Of a stretch of DNA of 64,000 bases, positions 1-9,126 are shown piece after piece. A program made the position numbers and the translations under genes. The stretch is taken from positions 75,414 to 139,413 of the forward strand of contig JAYNIR010000006.1 of NCBI GenBank assembly GCA_038109305.1, read 5' to 3'. This stretch comes from UBA1479 sp038109305 (GTDB lineage Bacteria; Pseudomonadota; Alphaproteobacteria; Rhodospirillales; Casp-alpha2). The notes beneath the pieces are model-generated. The model was not told where the DNA came from. It saw only the letters and a list, made by a program, of their open reading frames with translations, and made no database searches. Each line of letters starts with the position of its first letter. Within the stretch, counting starts at the first letter, position 1.

Positions 1-20
1 CCCGCAGCATGGAGAGACAC

Positions 21-512
21 ATGAGCGAAACGACCCCCGAAACCCCCTCAGGCGACGAGCAGGGCCAAAAGGTTCCGCTGACCATTCATGGTCAGTACAT
101 CAAGGATTTTTCCTTCGAGGTGCCCGGCGCGCCGCAAATTTTTCTGGACGCGCCCGCCGGCAAGCCGGAGATGAACCTGAACCTCGACGTTCAGGTCGAA
201 GGCATCACCGACGAAACCTTCGAGGTCATTCTCGACATCAAGGCGGAAACCAAGATCGCGGACAAATCGGCCTATATCATGGAGCTGAAATACGCGGGGC
301 TGTTCACCATTCAGGTGCCGGAAACCCACAGGGCGGCGGTGTTGTTCGTCGAGTGCGCGCGGCTGCTGTTCCCGTTCGCGCGGTCGGTGCTTGCCGACAT
401 CAGCCGCGACGGCGGCTTCCAGCCTTTGATCCTGGGGCCCATCGATTTCGCGTCTCTGTACGAACAGAACATCGAAAAAATCCGCGACCAAACGGCGGAA
501 AAGAAGGGCTGA
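21..512 (+). CDS. secB: Protein-export chaperone SecB
   Basis: SecB, 163 residues, is a cytosolic tetrameric chaperone that holds secretory preproteins unfolded and passes them to SecA. The SecB core is visible: IHGQYIKDFSFEVPG at residues 22-36, an acidic beta-rich middle, and the conserved PLILGPIDF turn near 135-143. ATG 21 is preferred to ATG 9 because GGAGAG at 11-16 sits correctly for it. The N-terminal 18 residues are acidic and low complexity, as is common in alphaproteobacterial SecB. The gene converges on dnaQ. Length and motifs fit the family well. Confidence 0.96.
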   Translation: MSETTPETPSGDEQGQKVPLTIHGQYIKDFSFEVPGAPQIFLDAPAGKPEMNLNLDVQVEGITDETFEVILDIKAETKIADKSAYIMELKYAGLFTIQVPETHRAAVLFVECARLLFPFARSVLADISRDGGFQPLILGPIDFASLYEQNIEKIRDQTAEKKG

Positions 513-517
513 TTCGG

Positions 518-533
518 CGGGTCCCGGGACCCG
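518..533. terminator. Palindrome between convergent secB and dnaQ
   Basis: A perfect 16-bp palindrome, CGGGTCCCGGGACCCG, lies in the 49-bp gap between the two convergent stops. On the plus strand it is followed after a few bases by a T-rich run (CATTTCATTTTTG). It could serve as a shared terminator hairpin, although the loop must come from the palindrome centre. This is inference from sequence only. Confidence 0.4.
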
Positions 534-561
534 TCGGCCATTTCATTTTTGCCCGGCCGGA

Positions 562-1233
562 TCAGGCCGACCAGATCGGATTTTCGAGCTCTTCCAAAAA
601 CGCCCGGTGGCGTGCTTCTTCCTCGGCGCTTGCCGCGTGCGCCCGCGGCGGGCGGCTGTTGACCGACGCCCGGACGGTTTCCGCCTGCGGCGTTTTCTCC
701 GCCGCAAGGCCCAGGTCCGTCTGCCGGCCGCCGATCAGTTCCAGGTAAACGGACGCAAGCAGTTCCGCATCCTTCAGCGCGCCATGCAGATCGCGGTGAG
801 AAATGTCGATCTGAAAGCGGCGGCAGAGCGCATCCAGGCTGGCGCCGGCGCCGGGAAATTTCCGGCGCGCCATGGATACCGTATCGACCGCCTGGTCACG
901 CGGAATTTCCGGCCGTTTCAGGCGCGCCAGTTCTGCATTGACGAAACCCATGTCGAACGACGCGTTGTGGATGATCAGCGGTGACGATCCGACGAACTGG
1001 ACGAAGTCGTCGGCGATGGCGGCGAAGGTCGGGTGATCGCGGAGGAAGTCTTCGCTGAGCCCGTGGACGGCATAGGCCTCCGGCGGCATGTCGCGTTCAG
1101 GGTTGATGTACTGATGATAGTGATTGCCGCTGGGCACGTGGTTGATCAGTTCGACGCAGCCGATTTCGACGATCCGATGCCCGGTCAGCGGATCAAGGCC
1201 GGTGGTTTCCGTGTCCAGTGCGACTTCCCGCAT
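562..1233 (-). CDS. dnaQ: DNA polymerase III epsilon subunit (3'-5' proofreading exonuclease)
   Basis: Proofreading exonuclease of the replicative polymerase, 223 residues, DEDDh superfamily. Exo I is DTETTGLD at residues 7-14 (D7, E9). Exo II is HNASFDMGF at 89-97 (D94). Exo III has H150 and D155 in LHGALKDAELL. All catalytic positions are present. AAGGAAGG just upstream of the ATG is a strong ribosome site. It is the last gene of the leftward ppsR-maf-aroE-coaE-dnaQ run, 48 bp after coaE. The downstream quarter is Arg/Ala/Glu rich, which fits the polymerase-binding tail. Confidence 0.95.
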   Translation of the reverse strand: MREVALDTETTGLDPLTGHRIVEIGCVELINHVPSGNHYHQYINPERDMPPEAYAVHGLSEDFLRDHPTFAAIADDFVQFVGSSPLIIHNASFDMGFVNAELARLKRPEIPRDQAVDTVSMARRKFPGAGASLDALCRRFQIDISHRDLHGALKDAELLASVYLELIGGRQTDLGLAAEKTPQAETVRASVNSRPPRAHAASAEEEARHRAFLEELENPIWSA

Positions 1234-1281
1234 GGCGCCTTCCTTTATTCATCAAGCGATCGCAACAATCAAACGCATCGA

Positions 1282-1902
1282 TCATGCGCGGGACGGCGCC
1301 CAGACCCGTCCTTGTTCGTGAGCCAGCAGTGTGACGGCGTCTTGTATGGCCCGCAAGGTGTGGTTTTTCCCCAGGCCCGTCTGAAAAACAAAATCGGCGA
1401 GGCGGCATTTTTCCGACGACGGCATCTGCTTCGCCAAAATGGCGGCGAACTTTTTCGCCGTCATGCCGGGCCGGGCGAGGACCCGGCGCACCTGCACCAG
1501 GGGCGGGCAGTGGACGACGGCGACGGCGTCACATCGCAAATGGCCGCCGGTTTCGAACAACAGCGGAATATCGAGCACGACCAACGCTTCGCGCCGCCGG
1601 GCCGCCGCGGCAAGGAAGCGCCCGGACGACTGCCGCACCATGGGATGCAAAATCGCCTCGAGCCGCTTAAGCGCCTTAGCGTCGTCGAACACCCGGGCGC
1701 CGAGCGCCTGGCGATCAACCACGCCGGAATTCACGACGCTCGGAAACGCGGCATCGATGGCGGCGACGGCGCCGCCGCCCGGGCCGGTCAGCGCATGTAC
1801 GGCGGCGTCGGAATCGTGGACCGGAACGCCGAGCCTGCGGAACATCGCCGCCGCCGTCGATTTGCCCGTGCCAATGGAGCCCGTGAGGCCGAGGATGAAC
1901 AT
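1282..1902 (-). CDS. coaE: Dephospho-CoA kinase
   Basis: The last step of coenzyme A synthesis: ATP-dependent phosphorylation of the ribose 3'-OH of dephospho-CoA. 206 residues. The P-loop GLTGSIGTGKST starts at residue 5, followed by VHDSDAAVHAL (substrate-binding Asp). The LVVLDIPLLFETG segment is typical of CoaE. I chose ATG 1902 (MFILGLTGS) over an upstream TTG at 1917: it matches the usual CoaE start and has a GAGGGGG stretch upstream. It lies 11 bp after the aroE stop, so the two are probably co-transcribed. Confidence 0.95.
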   Translation of the reverse strand: MFILGLTGSIGTGKSTAAAMFRRLGVPVHDSDAAVHALTGPGGGAVAAIDAAFPSVVNSGVVDRQALGARVFDDAKALKRLEAILHPMVRQSSGRFLAAAARRREALVVLDIPLLFETGGHLRCDAVAVVHCPPLVQVRRVLARPGMTAKKFAAILAKQMPSSEKCRLADFVFQTGLGKNHTLRAIQDAVTLLAHEQGRVWAPSRA

Positions 1903-1913
1903 CCCGAGCCCCC

Positions 1914-2780
1914 TCAACCGCCGCGGATTTTCGCGAGCAGATGATCGCGGAGACCTTGGGTAACCTCCGGCTCTTGCCCGAACCAGGCGGCAAAGCCGGG
2001 GCGCGCCTGATGCAGCAGCATGCCGAGTCCGTCAACCAGAGGATTGCCGCGCGCCCGCGCCGCGGCCAGCAAGGGCGTTTCCACGGGCGCGTAGACAATG
2101 TCGTTAACCAGCGCCGACACGGGCAACCGGGTGAGGTTCATGTCGAGCGGGTCCTTGCCAGTCATGCCGAGGGTCGTCGTGTTGACCAGCAGGGAGGCCT
2201 CGGCCACGGCGTCGGCGCGGCGGTCCCAATCCATGACCGCGACCGGGCCGCAGAGGTCGCGGACGAGGACTTCGGCGCGGTCCCGCGTGCGGTTGAGCAA
2301 CCTGATTTCCGGCGTGCCCGCATCGGCGAGCGCCGCGACGACAGCGCGCGCGGCGCCGCCCGCGCCCAGCACCACCGCCGGGCCCGCCGATGCATCCCAG
2401 CCCGGCGCGCCGGCTCGCAGATTTTCGATGAAGCCAAACGCATCCGTGTTGCTGCCGGCAAGACGCCCGCCGGCCGCGACGACGATGGTGTTGACCGCGC
2501 CAATGCGCCGCGCGACGTCGTCGACCGTATCGGCCGCCTGAAGGGCGGCTTCCTTGTGCGGCACGGTGACATTAGCGCCGGCATAGCCGTCATCGGCGAG
2601 GCGGCGGATACGGGCGGCGAAGTCGTCGGGCAGAACCTCGATGTGTTCATACGTTCCGTCGATGCCATACTGCTTGAGCCAGTAGCCGTGTAGCGCCGGT
2701 GACAGCGAGTGCCGCACGGGCCAGCCCATGACGCCGGCTCGTCTCATCGTCTGATCGAGGTTCTTTCCGGTCGGCGCCAC
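1914..2780 (-). CDS. aroE: Shikimate dehydrogenase (NADP+)
   Basis: Reduces 3-dehydroshikimate to shikimate in aromatic amino acid synthesis. 288 residues from a GTG start with AAGGA upstream. Visible signatures are GWPVRHSLSPALHGYW (shikimate-binding Ser/Thr pair), NVTVPHKEAAL with the catalytic Lys, SNTDAFGF, and the NADP-binding loop VVLGAGGAARAV, all in AroE order. A second start at the downstream Met (MRRAGVMGW) is possible. It lies between maf and coaE in the leftward operon. Confidence 0.95.
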   Translation of the reverse strand: MAPTGKNLDQTMRRAGVMGWPVRHSLSPALHGYWLKQYGIDGTYEHIEVLPDDFAARIRRLADDGYAGANVTVPHKEAALQAADTVDDVARRIGAVNTIVVAAGGRLAGSNTDAFGFIENLRAGAPGWDASAGPAVVLGAGGAARAVVAALADAGTPEIRLLNRTRDRAEVLVRDLCGPVAVMDWDRRADAVAEASLLVNTTTLGMTGKDPLDMNLTRLPVSALVNDIVYAPVETPLLAAARARGNPLVDGLGMLLHQARPGFAAWFGQEPEVTQGLRDHLLAKIRGG

Positions 2781-2821
2781 GGGCGAGTTCCTTCAACTGT
2801 CGGTCACTTAGCGCCGGCGGG

Positions 2822-3445
2822 TCAGGACAGCAAGCCGTCCGGCGGCGGCGTCTGGTCGCGGAGCGCGGCCAAAAGCGGCAAAAGCGGCAGTCCGAGAATG
2901 GTAAAGTAGTCCCCTTCGATGCGGTCGAACAACTGGCTACCGGTTTCCTCCAACCGGTAGGCCCCGACGGACGCCAGCACGCCGGCACCTGCGGCGTCGA
3001 GGTAGCGGTCAATCGCGTCTGTGTCCAGCGCCCGCATGGTCAGCACCGCGACGGCTGCGTAATGCCAAAGCACGGCGCCGTCCCGCGCAAGGCACATGCC
3101 GGAGACAAGGCGGTGATCGCGGCCCTGCAGCTTCACAAGGGTTTCGCGGGCCTGGGCAAGGTCGGCCGGTTTATGAAAAATTTTGCCGCCGCAGTCCATC
3201 ATCTGATCGGCGCCGATGACCATCGCGCCCGCGTGGCGCGCACTGACCGCGAGCGCCTTGGCGCGGGCGAGGGCAACAGCGACGGCGTCGGTGGCGTCCC
3301 CGTCGGCGCGGCAGGAGGCCTCGACCGCGCGTTCGTCGATATCGGCCGGATCAATCACCGGGTCGAGCCCGGCGCCCCGGAGCATCGCCGCCCGGGCGGA
3401 GCTGCCCGACGCCAGGACGATCCGGGAAGACGCCCCGGCGGTCAT
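2822..3445 (-). CDS. maf: Maf-family nucleoside triphosphate pyrophosphatase
   Basis: Maf-like house-cleaning NTP pyrophosphatase, 207 residues, hydrolysing non-canonical or modified nucleoside triphosphates (family knowledge). LASGSSARAAMLRGAG at the N-terminus is the Maf phosphate-binding signature, and VIGADQMM carries the catalytic Asp. The later PLLPLLAALRDQ end is typical of the fold. ATG 3445 is the only good start. The gene sits 41 bp upstream of aroE and 46 bp downstream of ppsR, in the order usual beside alphaproteobacterial origins. The exact substrate subclass (dTTP/UTP or m7GTP) cannot be assigned by eye. Confidence 0.93.
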   Translation of the reverse strand: MTAGASSRIVLASGSSARAAMLRGAGLDPVIDPADIDERAVEASCRADGDATDAVAVALARAKALAVSARHAGAMVIGADQMMDCGGKIFHKPADLAQARETLVKLQGRDHRLVSGMCLARDGAVLWHYAAVAVLTMRALDTDAIDRYLDAAGAGVLASVGAYRLEETGSQLFDRIEGDYFTILGLPLLPLLAALRDQTPPPDGLLS

Positions 3446-3491
3446 CGGCGGACGGGTCCAGCCGCCTGACGCCCGACACCCGAGATCGCGG

Positions 3492-4322
3492 TCACGTAGT
3501 GATGGCGGGGGTTTCGCCCCGCCGGCGGTTCAGCAGCTGCATGACGTTGGCCGCCGTTTCCTCGATGGACTTGCGGGTCACGTTGATGACTGGCCAGTCG
3601 TATTTGGAAAAAATCCGCCGGGCTTCGCTGATTTCCTTGGAAACCATGTCCAAGTCCACGTAGTCGGTGTTTTCGTCCCGGTCGAGAAGCTTCAAGCGCT
3701 GACGGCGGATTTCGACCAGGCGGCGCGGATCCTTGGTGAGCCCGACGATCAGGGGATCGGTCAGTTTGAACAGGTCGTCGGGTAGCGGCACGCCGGGGAC
3801 GAAGGGCACGTTAGCGGTCTTGATCCCCCGGTTGGCCAGATAAACGCTGGTCGGTGTTTTCGACGTGCGCGAGACGCCGACCAGAACCACGTCGGCGTCG
3901 TTCAAGTCCCAGGTCGACTGCCCGTCGTCATGGCCGAGCGCAAAATGCATAGCCTCGATCCGTTCGAAATAATCGGCGTCCATGGCGTGCTGGCGGCCAG
4001 GACGGGCACGGACCTTGGCGTTCAAATACCCGCCCATGGCGGTTACAACCGGTTCGAGCACGTCGATGTGCGGCACCATCAGGCGGCGGCATCCGTTTTC
4101 CAGCTTTTCCCGGATGTCGTCATGAACCAGGGTGTAAAGCACCATGCCCGGCTGTTCGCGGACAGCGGCTAAGACCTCCATGACCTGTTCTTCGGAGCGC
4201 ACCATGCTCCAGACATTTTCGCGGGCGTCGACGCTGTCGAATTGGGCAAGACTGGCGCGGGCCACCAGGTCGACGGTTTCGCCGGTGGAGTCCGAAACCA
4301 AGTGCAGATGAAATTCCTTCAC
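3492..4322 (-). CDS. ppsR: Pyruvate, phosphate/water dikinase regulatory protein (bifunctional kinase/pyrophosphorylase)
   Basis: DUF299-family protein that phosphorylates a Thr on pyruvate phosphate dikinase or PEP synthase with ADP and removes it with phosphate, switching PEP synthesis. 276 residues. EFHLHLVSDSTGETV at the start and the P-loop-like GVSRTSKTPTSVYLA are diagnostic. I chose GTG 4322 (MKEFHLHLV...) over TTG 4355: it matches the standard N-terminus and GGAG lies 11 bp upstream. It is the first gene of the leftward operon and faces hemE across the proposed oriC. The partner dikinase is not in this window. Confidence 0.93.
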   Translation of the reverse strand: MKEFHLHLVSDSTGETVDLVARASLAQFDSVDARENVWSMVRSEEQVMEVLAAVREQPGMVLYTLVHDDIREKLENGCRRLMVPHIDVLEPVVTAMGGYLNAKVRARPGRQHAMDADYFERIEAMHFALGHDDGQSTWDLNDADVVLVGVSRTSKTPTSVYLANRGIKTANVPFVPGVPLPDDLFKLTDPLIVGLTKDPRRLVEIRRQRLKLLDRDENTDYVDLDMVSKEISEARRIFSKYDWPVINVTRKSIEETAANVMQLLNRRRGETPAITT

Positions 4323-4788
4323 GGGCGGGATAACTCCGGTAAAACGCCTGTACAAAAATTGCGCGGTTTGTGGAAAACCGGGGCGAATCGCTATCCCGAG
4401 GTTTTCACAACCGATGTCCGCTTATGGATACACAGGGCATTTTCGACTGTAAAACATAATCCACCCGAAAAAGACCCAGGAACAGCCGCCGGGCAGAGAC
4501 GGGTTATCCCCCCTATCCAGGAAATCCCCAGGACCATAGAACGGCGATGCCAAGCCGTTTTTACAAACCTGTTTCCCGATCCACCCACAATCGGCGGTGA
4601 CAGGCGTGCAATCTTGCCCGAGACCTGTATAACCTGTTGAGAAATTTAATCCCCGGTTTTCCCCCCACCAACTACAAATACAATCTTTCTTATAAAGACT
4701 TGTTTTTTAGTAATGGGTAGACCCGTACCATGGGGACCTTTCCGGAAACCCGGCTGAACAACGAAGCGAAGTCATAAGGGAAAATCCG
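4323..4788. other. oriC: Candidate chromosomal replication origin (oriC) between ppsR and hemE
   Basis: A 466-bp non-coding interval from which genes on both sides point away. DnaA-box-like sites against TTATNCACA are: TGTGGAAAA at 4369-4377 (8/9, reverse strand), GTTTTCACA 4401-4409, GGATACACA 4426-4434, TAATCCACC 4457-4465 and TTATCCCCC 4504-4512 (7/9 each). The stretch 4641-4712 is AT-rich for this genome and could unwind. In Caulobacter and Rickettsia the origin is also beside hemE (established). No CtrA-type TTAA-N7-TTAA site was seen. The interval must also contain divergent promoters for ppsR and hemE. Confidence 0.6.
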
Positions 4789-5820
4789 TTGCGCAAGTTC
4801 CTGAAACCCTTTCACGGCGACGCCGTCACCCCGCCGCCCGTCTGGTTCATGCGCCAGGCCGGGCGGTATTTGTCGGAGTATCAGAAGCTTCGAGCTGAGG
4901 CACCGGATTTTCTGGCGTTCTGTTATTCCCCTGATCTGACCGTCGAGGCGACGTTGCAGCCGATCCGCCGGTACGGGTTCGACGCGGCGATATTGTTTTC
5001 CGATATCCTGGTAATCCCGGATGCGCTGGGCCAAACGGTAGAGTTCAAGCAAGGCATCGGCCCGGTGTTGCAGCCGGTCGAGGACGCGGCGGGCGTGGAT
5101 AGGCTTTCCGGCGACGGCGTTCTGGACCATCTGGCGCCGGTGTTCGAAACCCTGACACGGCTTCGCCGGGAGCTGCCGGAGGAAACGGCGTTGATCGGGT
5201 TCGCCGGGTCGCCTTGGACGCTCGCGTTTTACATGGTCGAGGGCCGGGGCGGCGTCGACGGCAGCAAATTGAAACGCATGGCATACGGCGCGCCGGATTT
5301 GTTCGGGCGGATGATCGGCATGCTGGAAGACGCACTGGTCGTGTACCTAGCGCGGCAGGTGGACGCGGGGGCTGAGGTTATTCAACTGTTCGACAGTTGG
5401 GCCGGGATCGCCGACACGGACCTGTTCGAAAAATGGGTCATCGGGCCGACGGCCAGAATCGTGAAACGGCTGAAAGAAAAACACCCGCATGTGCCAGTGA
5501 TCGGGTTTCCCCGAAAAGCCGGGGTGGCCGCGGTGACCTATGCGGAAAAAACCGGCGTCCGGGGTTTGTCGCTGGACAGCCAGACGCCGCTCAAGTGGGC
5601 GCGGGATGCCGTCGGCCGGGATATTGTCCTTCAGGGCAACCTGGACAACCAACTTTTGGTTACCGGCGGCACGGCCCTGGATAACGCCGTGCTGAAAATT
5701 CTGGCGGACACGCGGGACCGCCCGTTCATTTTCAACCTGGGGCATGGCATCGTGCCGGACACGCCGCCGGAAAACGTCGGGCGGGTCATCGACCTGATCC
5801 GTCAGGACAAGGCTGGTTGA
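4789..5820 (+). CDS. hemE: Uroporphyrinogen decarboxylase
   Basis: Decarboxylates the four acetate side chains of uroporphyrinogen III to coproporphyrinogen III in heme synthesis. 343 residues. The signature PVWFMRQAGRYLSEY spans 17-31, and FSDILVIPDALG carries the catalytic Asp. GFAGSPWTLAFYMVEG and NLGHGIVPDTP are also classic HemE blocks. The start is TTG 4789 with AAGGG at 4776-4780. No ATG gives a better N-terminus. First gene of hemE-hemH-hemJ, three heme genes with a 3-bp gap and a 3-bp overlap. Confidence 0.97.
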   Translation: MRKFLKPFHGDAVTPPPVWFMRQAGRYLSEYQKLRAEAPDFLAFCYSPDLTVEATLQPIRRYGFDAAILFSDILVIPDALGQTVEFKQGIGPVLQPVEDAAGVDRLSGDGVLDHLAPVFETLTRLRRELPEETALIGFAGSPWTLAFYMVEGRGGVDGSKLKRMAYGAPDLFGRMIGMLEDALVVYLARQVDAGAEVIQLFDSWAGIADTDLFEKWVIGPTARIVKRLKEKHPHVPVIGFPRKAGVAAVTYAEKTGVRGLSLDSQTPLKWARDAVGRDIVLQGNLDNQLLVTGGTALDNAVLKILADTRDRPFIFNLGHGIVPDTPPENVGRVIDLIRQDKAG

Positions 5821-5823
5821 GCC

Positions 5824-6900
5824 ATGACGAAAAAAACGGCCATCGTTCTGTTTAACCTGGGCGGACCGGACAAGCCGGAGGCCGTTCGTCCGTTTTTGTT
5901 CAACCTGTTCAACGATCCGGCGATTATCGGTCTGCCCGGACCGTTCAGGTGGCTGTTGGCGAAATTCATCAGCGCCCGGCGGGCGCCCGTGGCGCGGGAA
6001 ATCTATGCCCACATCGGCGGCAAGTCGCCGTTGTTGGAACAGACGAACGCGCAAGCACGGGCGTTGGAAGCGGCATTGACCGGCAGGAATGGCAGCGGCG
6101 CGTACCGGGTGTTTGTCTGCATGCGGTATTGGCACCCCATGAGCGACGAGACCGCGAGGGCGGTCCGCACCTACAGTCCGGACGAGATCGTGCTGCTGCC
6201 GCTTTACCCGCAATATTCGACGACGACGACGGGATCGTCGATCAAGGACTGGCACCGGGCGGCGGCAAAGGCCGGGATCGACAAACCGACGCGGACGATT
6301 TGCTGTTATCCGACGGACGGCGGGTTGATCCGGGCGCAAGCGGATCTGGTCCAGGCGGCGATCGCGAAGCTTGCGGGTGAGGGGACGCCCGGCGTAACGC
6401 CCAAGAGAACACCAAGAGTTCTGTTTTCCGCCCACGGCCTGCCGAAAAAAGTGATCGACACCGGCGACCCCTACCAGTGGCAGGTGGAACAGACGGTCGC
6501 CGCCGTGGTGGCGGAGCTCGGGGCGCGGGGTGTCGGGCCGTTCGATCCGGTGGTTTGTTATCAAAGCCGGGTCGGGCCGCTGGAATGGATCGGCCCGTCG
6601 ACGGAAGACGAACTGGCCCGCGCCGGGAAGGAAGGCGTCGCCGTCGCCGTCGTACCCATCGCCTTCGTGTCCGAGCATTCGGAAACACTGGTCGAACTGG
6701 ATATCGAATACCGTCACCTAGCCGAGAAGGCGGGCGTCCCGGCCTACGAGCGGGTGGCGACGGTGCAGGTGTCACGGCCTTTCATCGAAGGGCTGGCCGG
6801 CGCGGTCAGGGTTGCGCCCCGGGGCCCGGGCCACCTGGAGGGGAGCCGCATCTGTCCGGACGCCTGCGGCCGCTGCCCGATGTCGGAGGGCACCCGGTGA
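5824..6900 (+). CDS. hemH: Ferrochelatase
   Basis: Inserts ferrous iron into protoporphyrin IX, the last step of heme synthesis. 358 residues. The N-terminal VLFNLGGPDKPEAVRPFL, the catalytic-His block FSAHGLPKKVID and PIAFVSEHSETLVELDIEY (catalytic Glu) are all present. The C-terminus ends in CPDACGRCP, a cysteine-rich tail. Some ferrochelatases, including that of Caulobacter, bind a [2Fe-2S] cluster partly through C-terminal cysteines, so a cluster is possible but not shown. It starts 3 bp after the hemE stop and overlaps the hemJ start by 3 bp. Confidence 0.96.
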   Translation: MTKKTAIVLFNLGGPDKPEAVRPFLFNLFNDPAIIGLPGPFRWLLAKFISARRAPVAREIYAHIGGKSPLLEQTNAQARALEAALTGRNGSGAYRVFVCMRYWHPMSDETARAVRTYSPDEIVLLPLYPQYSTTTTGSSIKDWHRAAAKAGIDKPTRTICCYPTDGGLIRAQADLVQAAIAKLAGEGTPGVTPKRTPRVLFSAHGLPKKVIDTGDPYQWQVEQTVAAVVAELGARGVGPFDPVVCYQSRVGPLEWIGPSTEDELARAGKEGVAVAVVPIAFVSEHSETLVELDIEYRHLAEKAGVPAYERVATVQVSRPFIEGLAGAVRVAPRGPGHLEGSRICPDACGRCPMSEGTR

Positions 6901-7346
6901 TCGAGATTTCGGCCGATGTTTACCTGTGGATCAAGGCGGTGCATGTGATCGCGGTGATCGCGTGGATGGCGGGGATGCTCTATCTGCCCCGGTTGTTCGT
7001 TTACCACGCGGAGGCCGAGCCCGGATCGGATAAGTCGGAAACCTTCAAGGTCATGGAGCGGCGGCTTTTGCGGGCGATCATGAACCCGGCGATGATGGTC
7101 GCGGTGACCTTGGGGCTGGTGATGATGGTGGCCCAGGGTGCCGCGCTATGGCAGACGGGGTGGTTTCCGGTCAAGGCGGCCTGCGTTGGCGGGCTGATGG
7201 CGCTGCACGTGCAGATGGGGAAATGGTGGCGGAACTTCGCCGAGGACCGCAACACCCGGTCGGCGAAGTTTTTCCGGATCATGAACGAAGTCCCGACGGT
7301 TTTCATGATCGCCGCCGTGATCATGGTCGTCGTCCGGCCGTTTTAG
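6897..7346 (+). CDS. hemJ: Protoporphyrinogen IX oxidase, HemJ type
   Basis: A 149-residue inner-membrane protein of the HemJ/YP_TIGR00701 type, oxidising protoporphyrinogen IX to protoporphyrin IX. The N-terminal ADVYLWIKAVHVIAVIAWMAG contains the conserved His in the first membrane helix, followed by LYLPRLFVYH. About four hydrophobic helices are visible. The GTG start at 6897 overlaps the hemH stop (GTGA), indicating translational coupling. With hemE and hemH it completes a compact late-heme operon. A HemG- or HemY-type enzyme is not visible here. Confidence 0.93.
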   Translation: MIEISADVYLWIKAVHVIAVIAWMAGMLYLPRLFVYHAEAEPGSDKSETFKVMERRLLRAIMNPAMMVAVTLGLVMMVAQGAALWQTGWFPVKAACVGGLMALHVQMGKWWRNFAEDRNTRSAKFFRIMNEVPTVFMIAAVIMVVVRPF

Positions 7347-7362
7347 GGCCCGGTCCGGGGGT

Positions 7363-7400
7363 TGCCGGAATTCTACCGGGCGACTGTCAAAATTCCGGCA
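7363..7400 (+). terminator. Hairpin downstream of hemJ
   Basis: A perfect 10-bp inverted repeat, TGCCGGAATT (7363-7372) and AATTCCGGCA (7391-7400), with an 18-nt loop, begins 17 bp after the hemJ stop. There is no clean U-tract; the sequence continues CAAAATATTC. It may stabilise the 3' end or mark Rho-dependent termination rather than act as a classic intrinsic terminator. Confidence 0.45.
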
Positions 7401-7412
7401 CAAAATATTCAA

Positions 7413-7439
7413 TTGACTTGATTTTCATCATTCTTTAAT
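7413..7439 (+). promoter_or_regulatory. Candidate promoter upstream of rho
   Basis: TTGACT at 7413-7418 (5/6 to the -35 consensus) is followed after 15 bp by TTTAAT at 7434-7439 (5/6 to -10). The spacer is short. The patch is AT-rich in a GC-rich setting. It would leave a leader of about 220 nt before the rho ATG, compatible with the long autoregulated leaders known for rho genes. Otherwise the 319-bp hemJ-rho gap contains only the hairpin at 7363-7400 and no convincing gene. Confidence 0.35.
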
Positions 7440-7665
7440 CATCCCTGCGTGCTGCCCAGGGCAACACCCCGCCATTCAAAGGGCCGACAAAAAGACCCTT
7501 TTCTCCCACTACTCCCAATCGGCGCTGATCTTCGCGCGAGCCCGATGCCTTTCCTGAAGCCGTTGACGGCATTGGTTTTTCACCAAGCCTGCCCCTTTTG
7601 GGGCTCCCGCCACGGCCGCCAATCGATCAAACCCCGCCCTGTCCGAACGTGATCCAGGAAACGCC

Positions 7666-8921
<1,256 letters not shown>

Positions 8922-8922
<1 letters not shown>

Positions 8923-8966
8923 CGCAAAAAATGAGTGGGCCGTAGGCCCGCGAGGTGGCTTTGCGT
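8922..8966 (+). terminator. Nested hairpin after rho
   Basis: ACGCAAA (8922-8928) pairs with TTTGCGT (8960-8966), and inside it GGGCC-GTA-GGCCC (8937-8949) forms a tight second stem. It starts at the rho stop codon. There is no long T-run after it (TTAATTG), so its strength as an intrinsic terminator is uncertain. Confidence 0.4.
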
Positions 8967-9069
8967 TTAATTGAGAACTTTTCGCCCCGCAAGCGCCCGG
9001 CGCTCACTCCGTTCGCTTGGATTTTCGCGCCCGACCGGCCCGCGCTCCCATAGGGTCCAGTTGGAGGAA

Positions 9070-9106
9070 CAAAAAACCCCGGTCGGATGTTTCCGCCGAG
9101 GCTTTT
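9070..9106 (-). terminator. Intrinsic terminator of the quinone oxidoreductase gene
   Basis: Reading the minus strand, a stem formed by CCTCGG and CCGGGG closes a short GC-rich arm and is followed by TTTTTTG. It begins about 20 bp after the oxidoreductase stop. The opposite strand also has a T-rich end (CTTTTGTTT), so it could stop readthrough from rho too. Confidence 0.6.
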
Positions 9107-9126
9107 GTTTGCGTGGCCTGTCGGCG

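Noticed and set aside
4323..4788. CtrA-type binding sites (TTAA-N7-TTAA)
   Set aside because: None found, so Caulobacter-style origin repression cannot be claimed.
7449..7652. A 67-codon frame in the rho leader
   Set aside because: No ribosome site and no recognisable sequence; rho leaders are normally non-coding.
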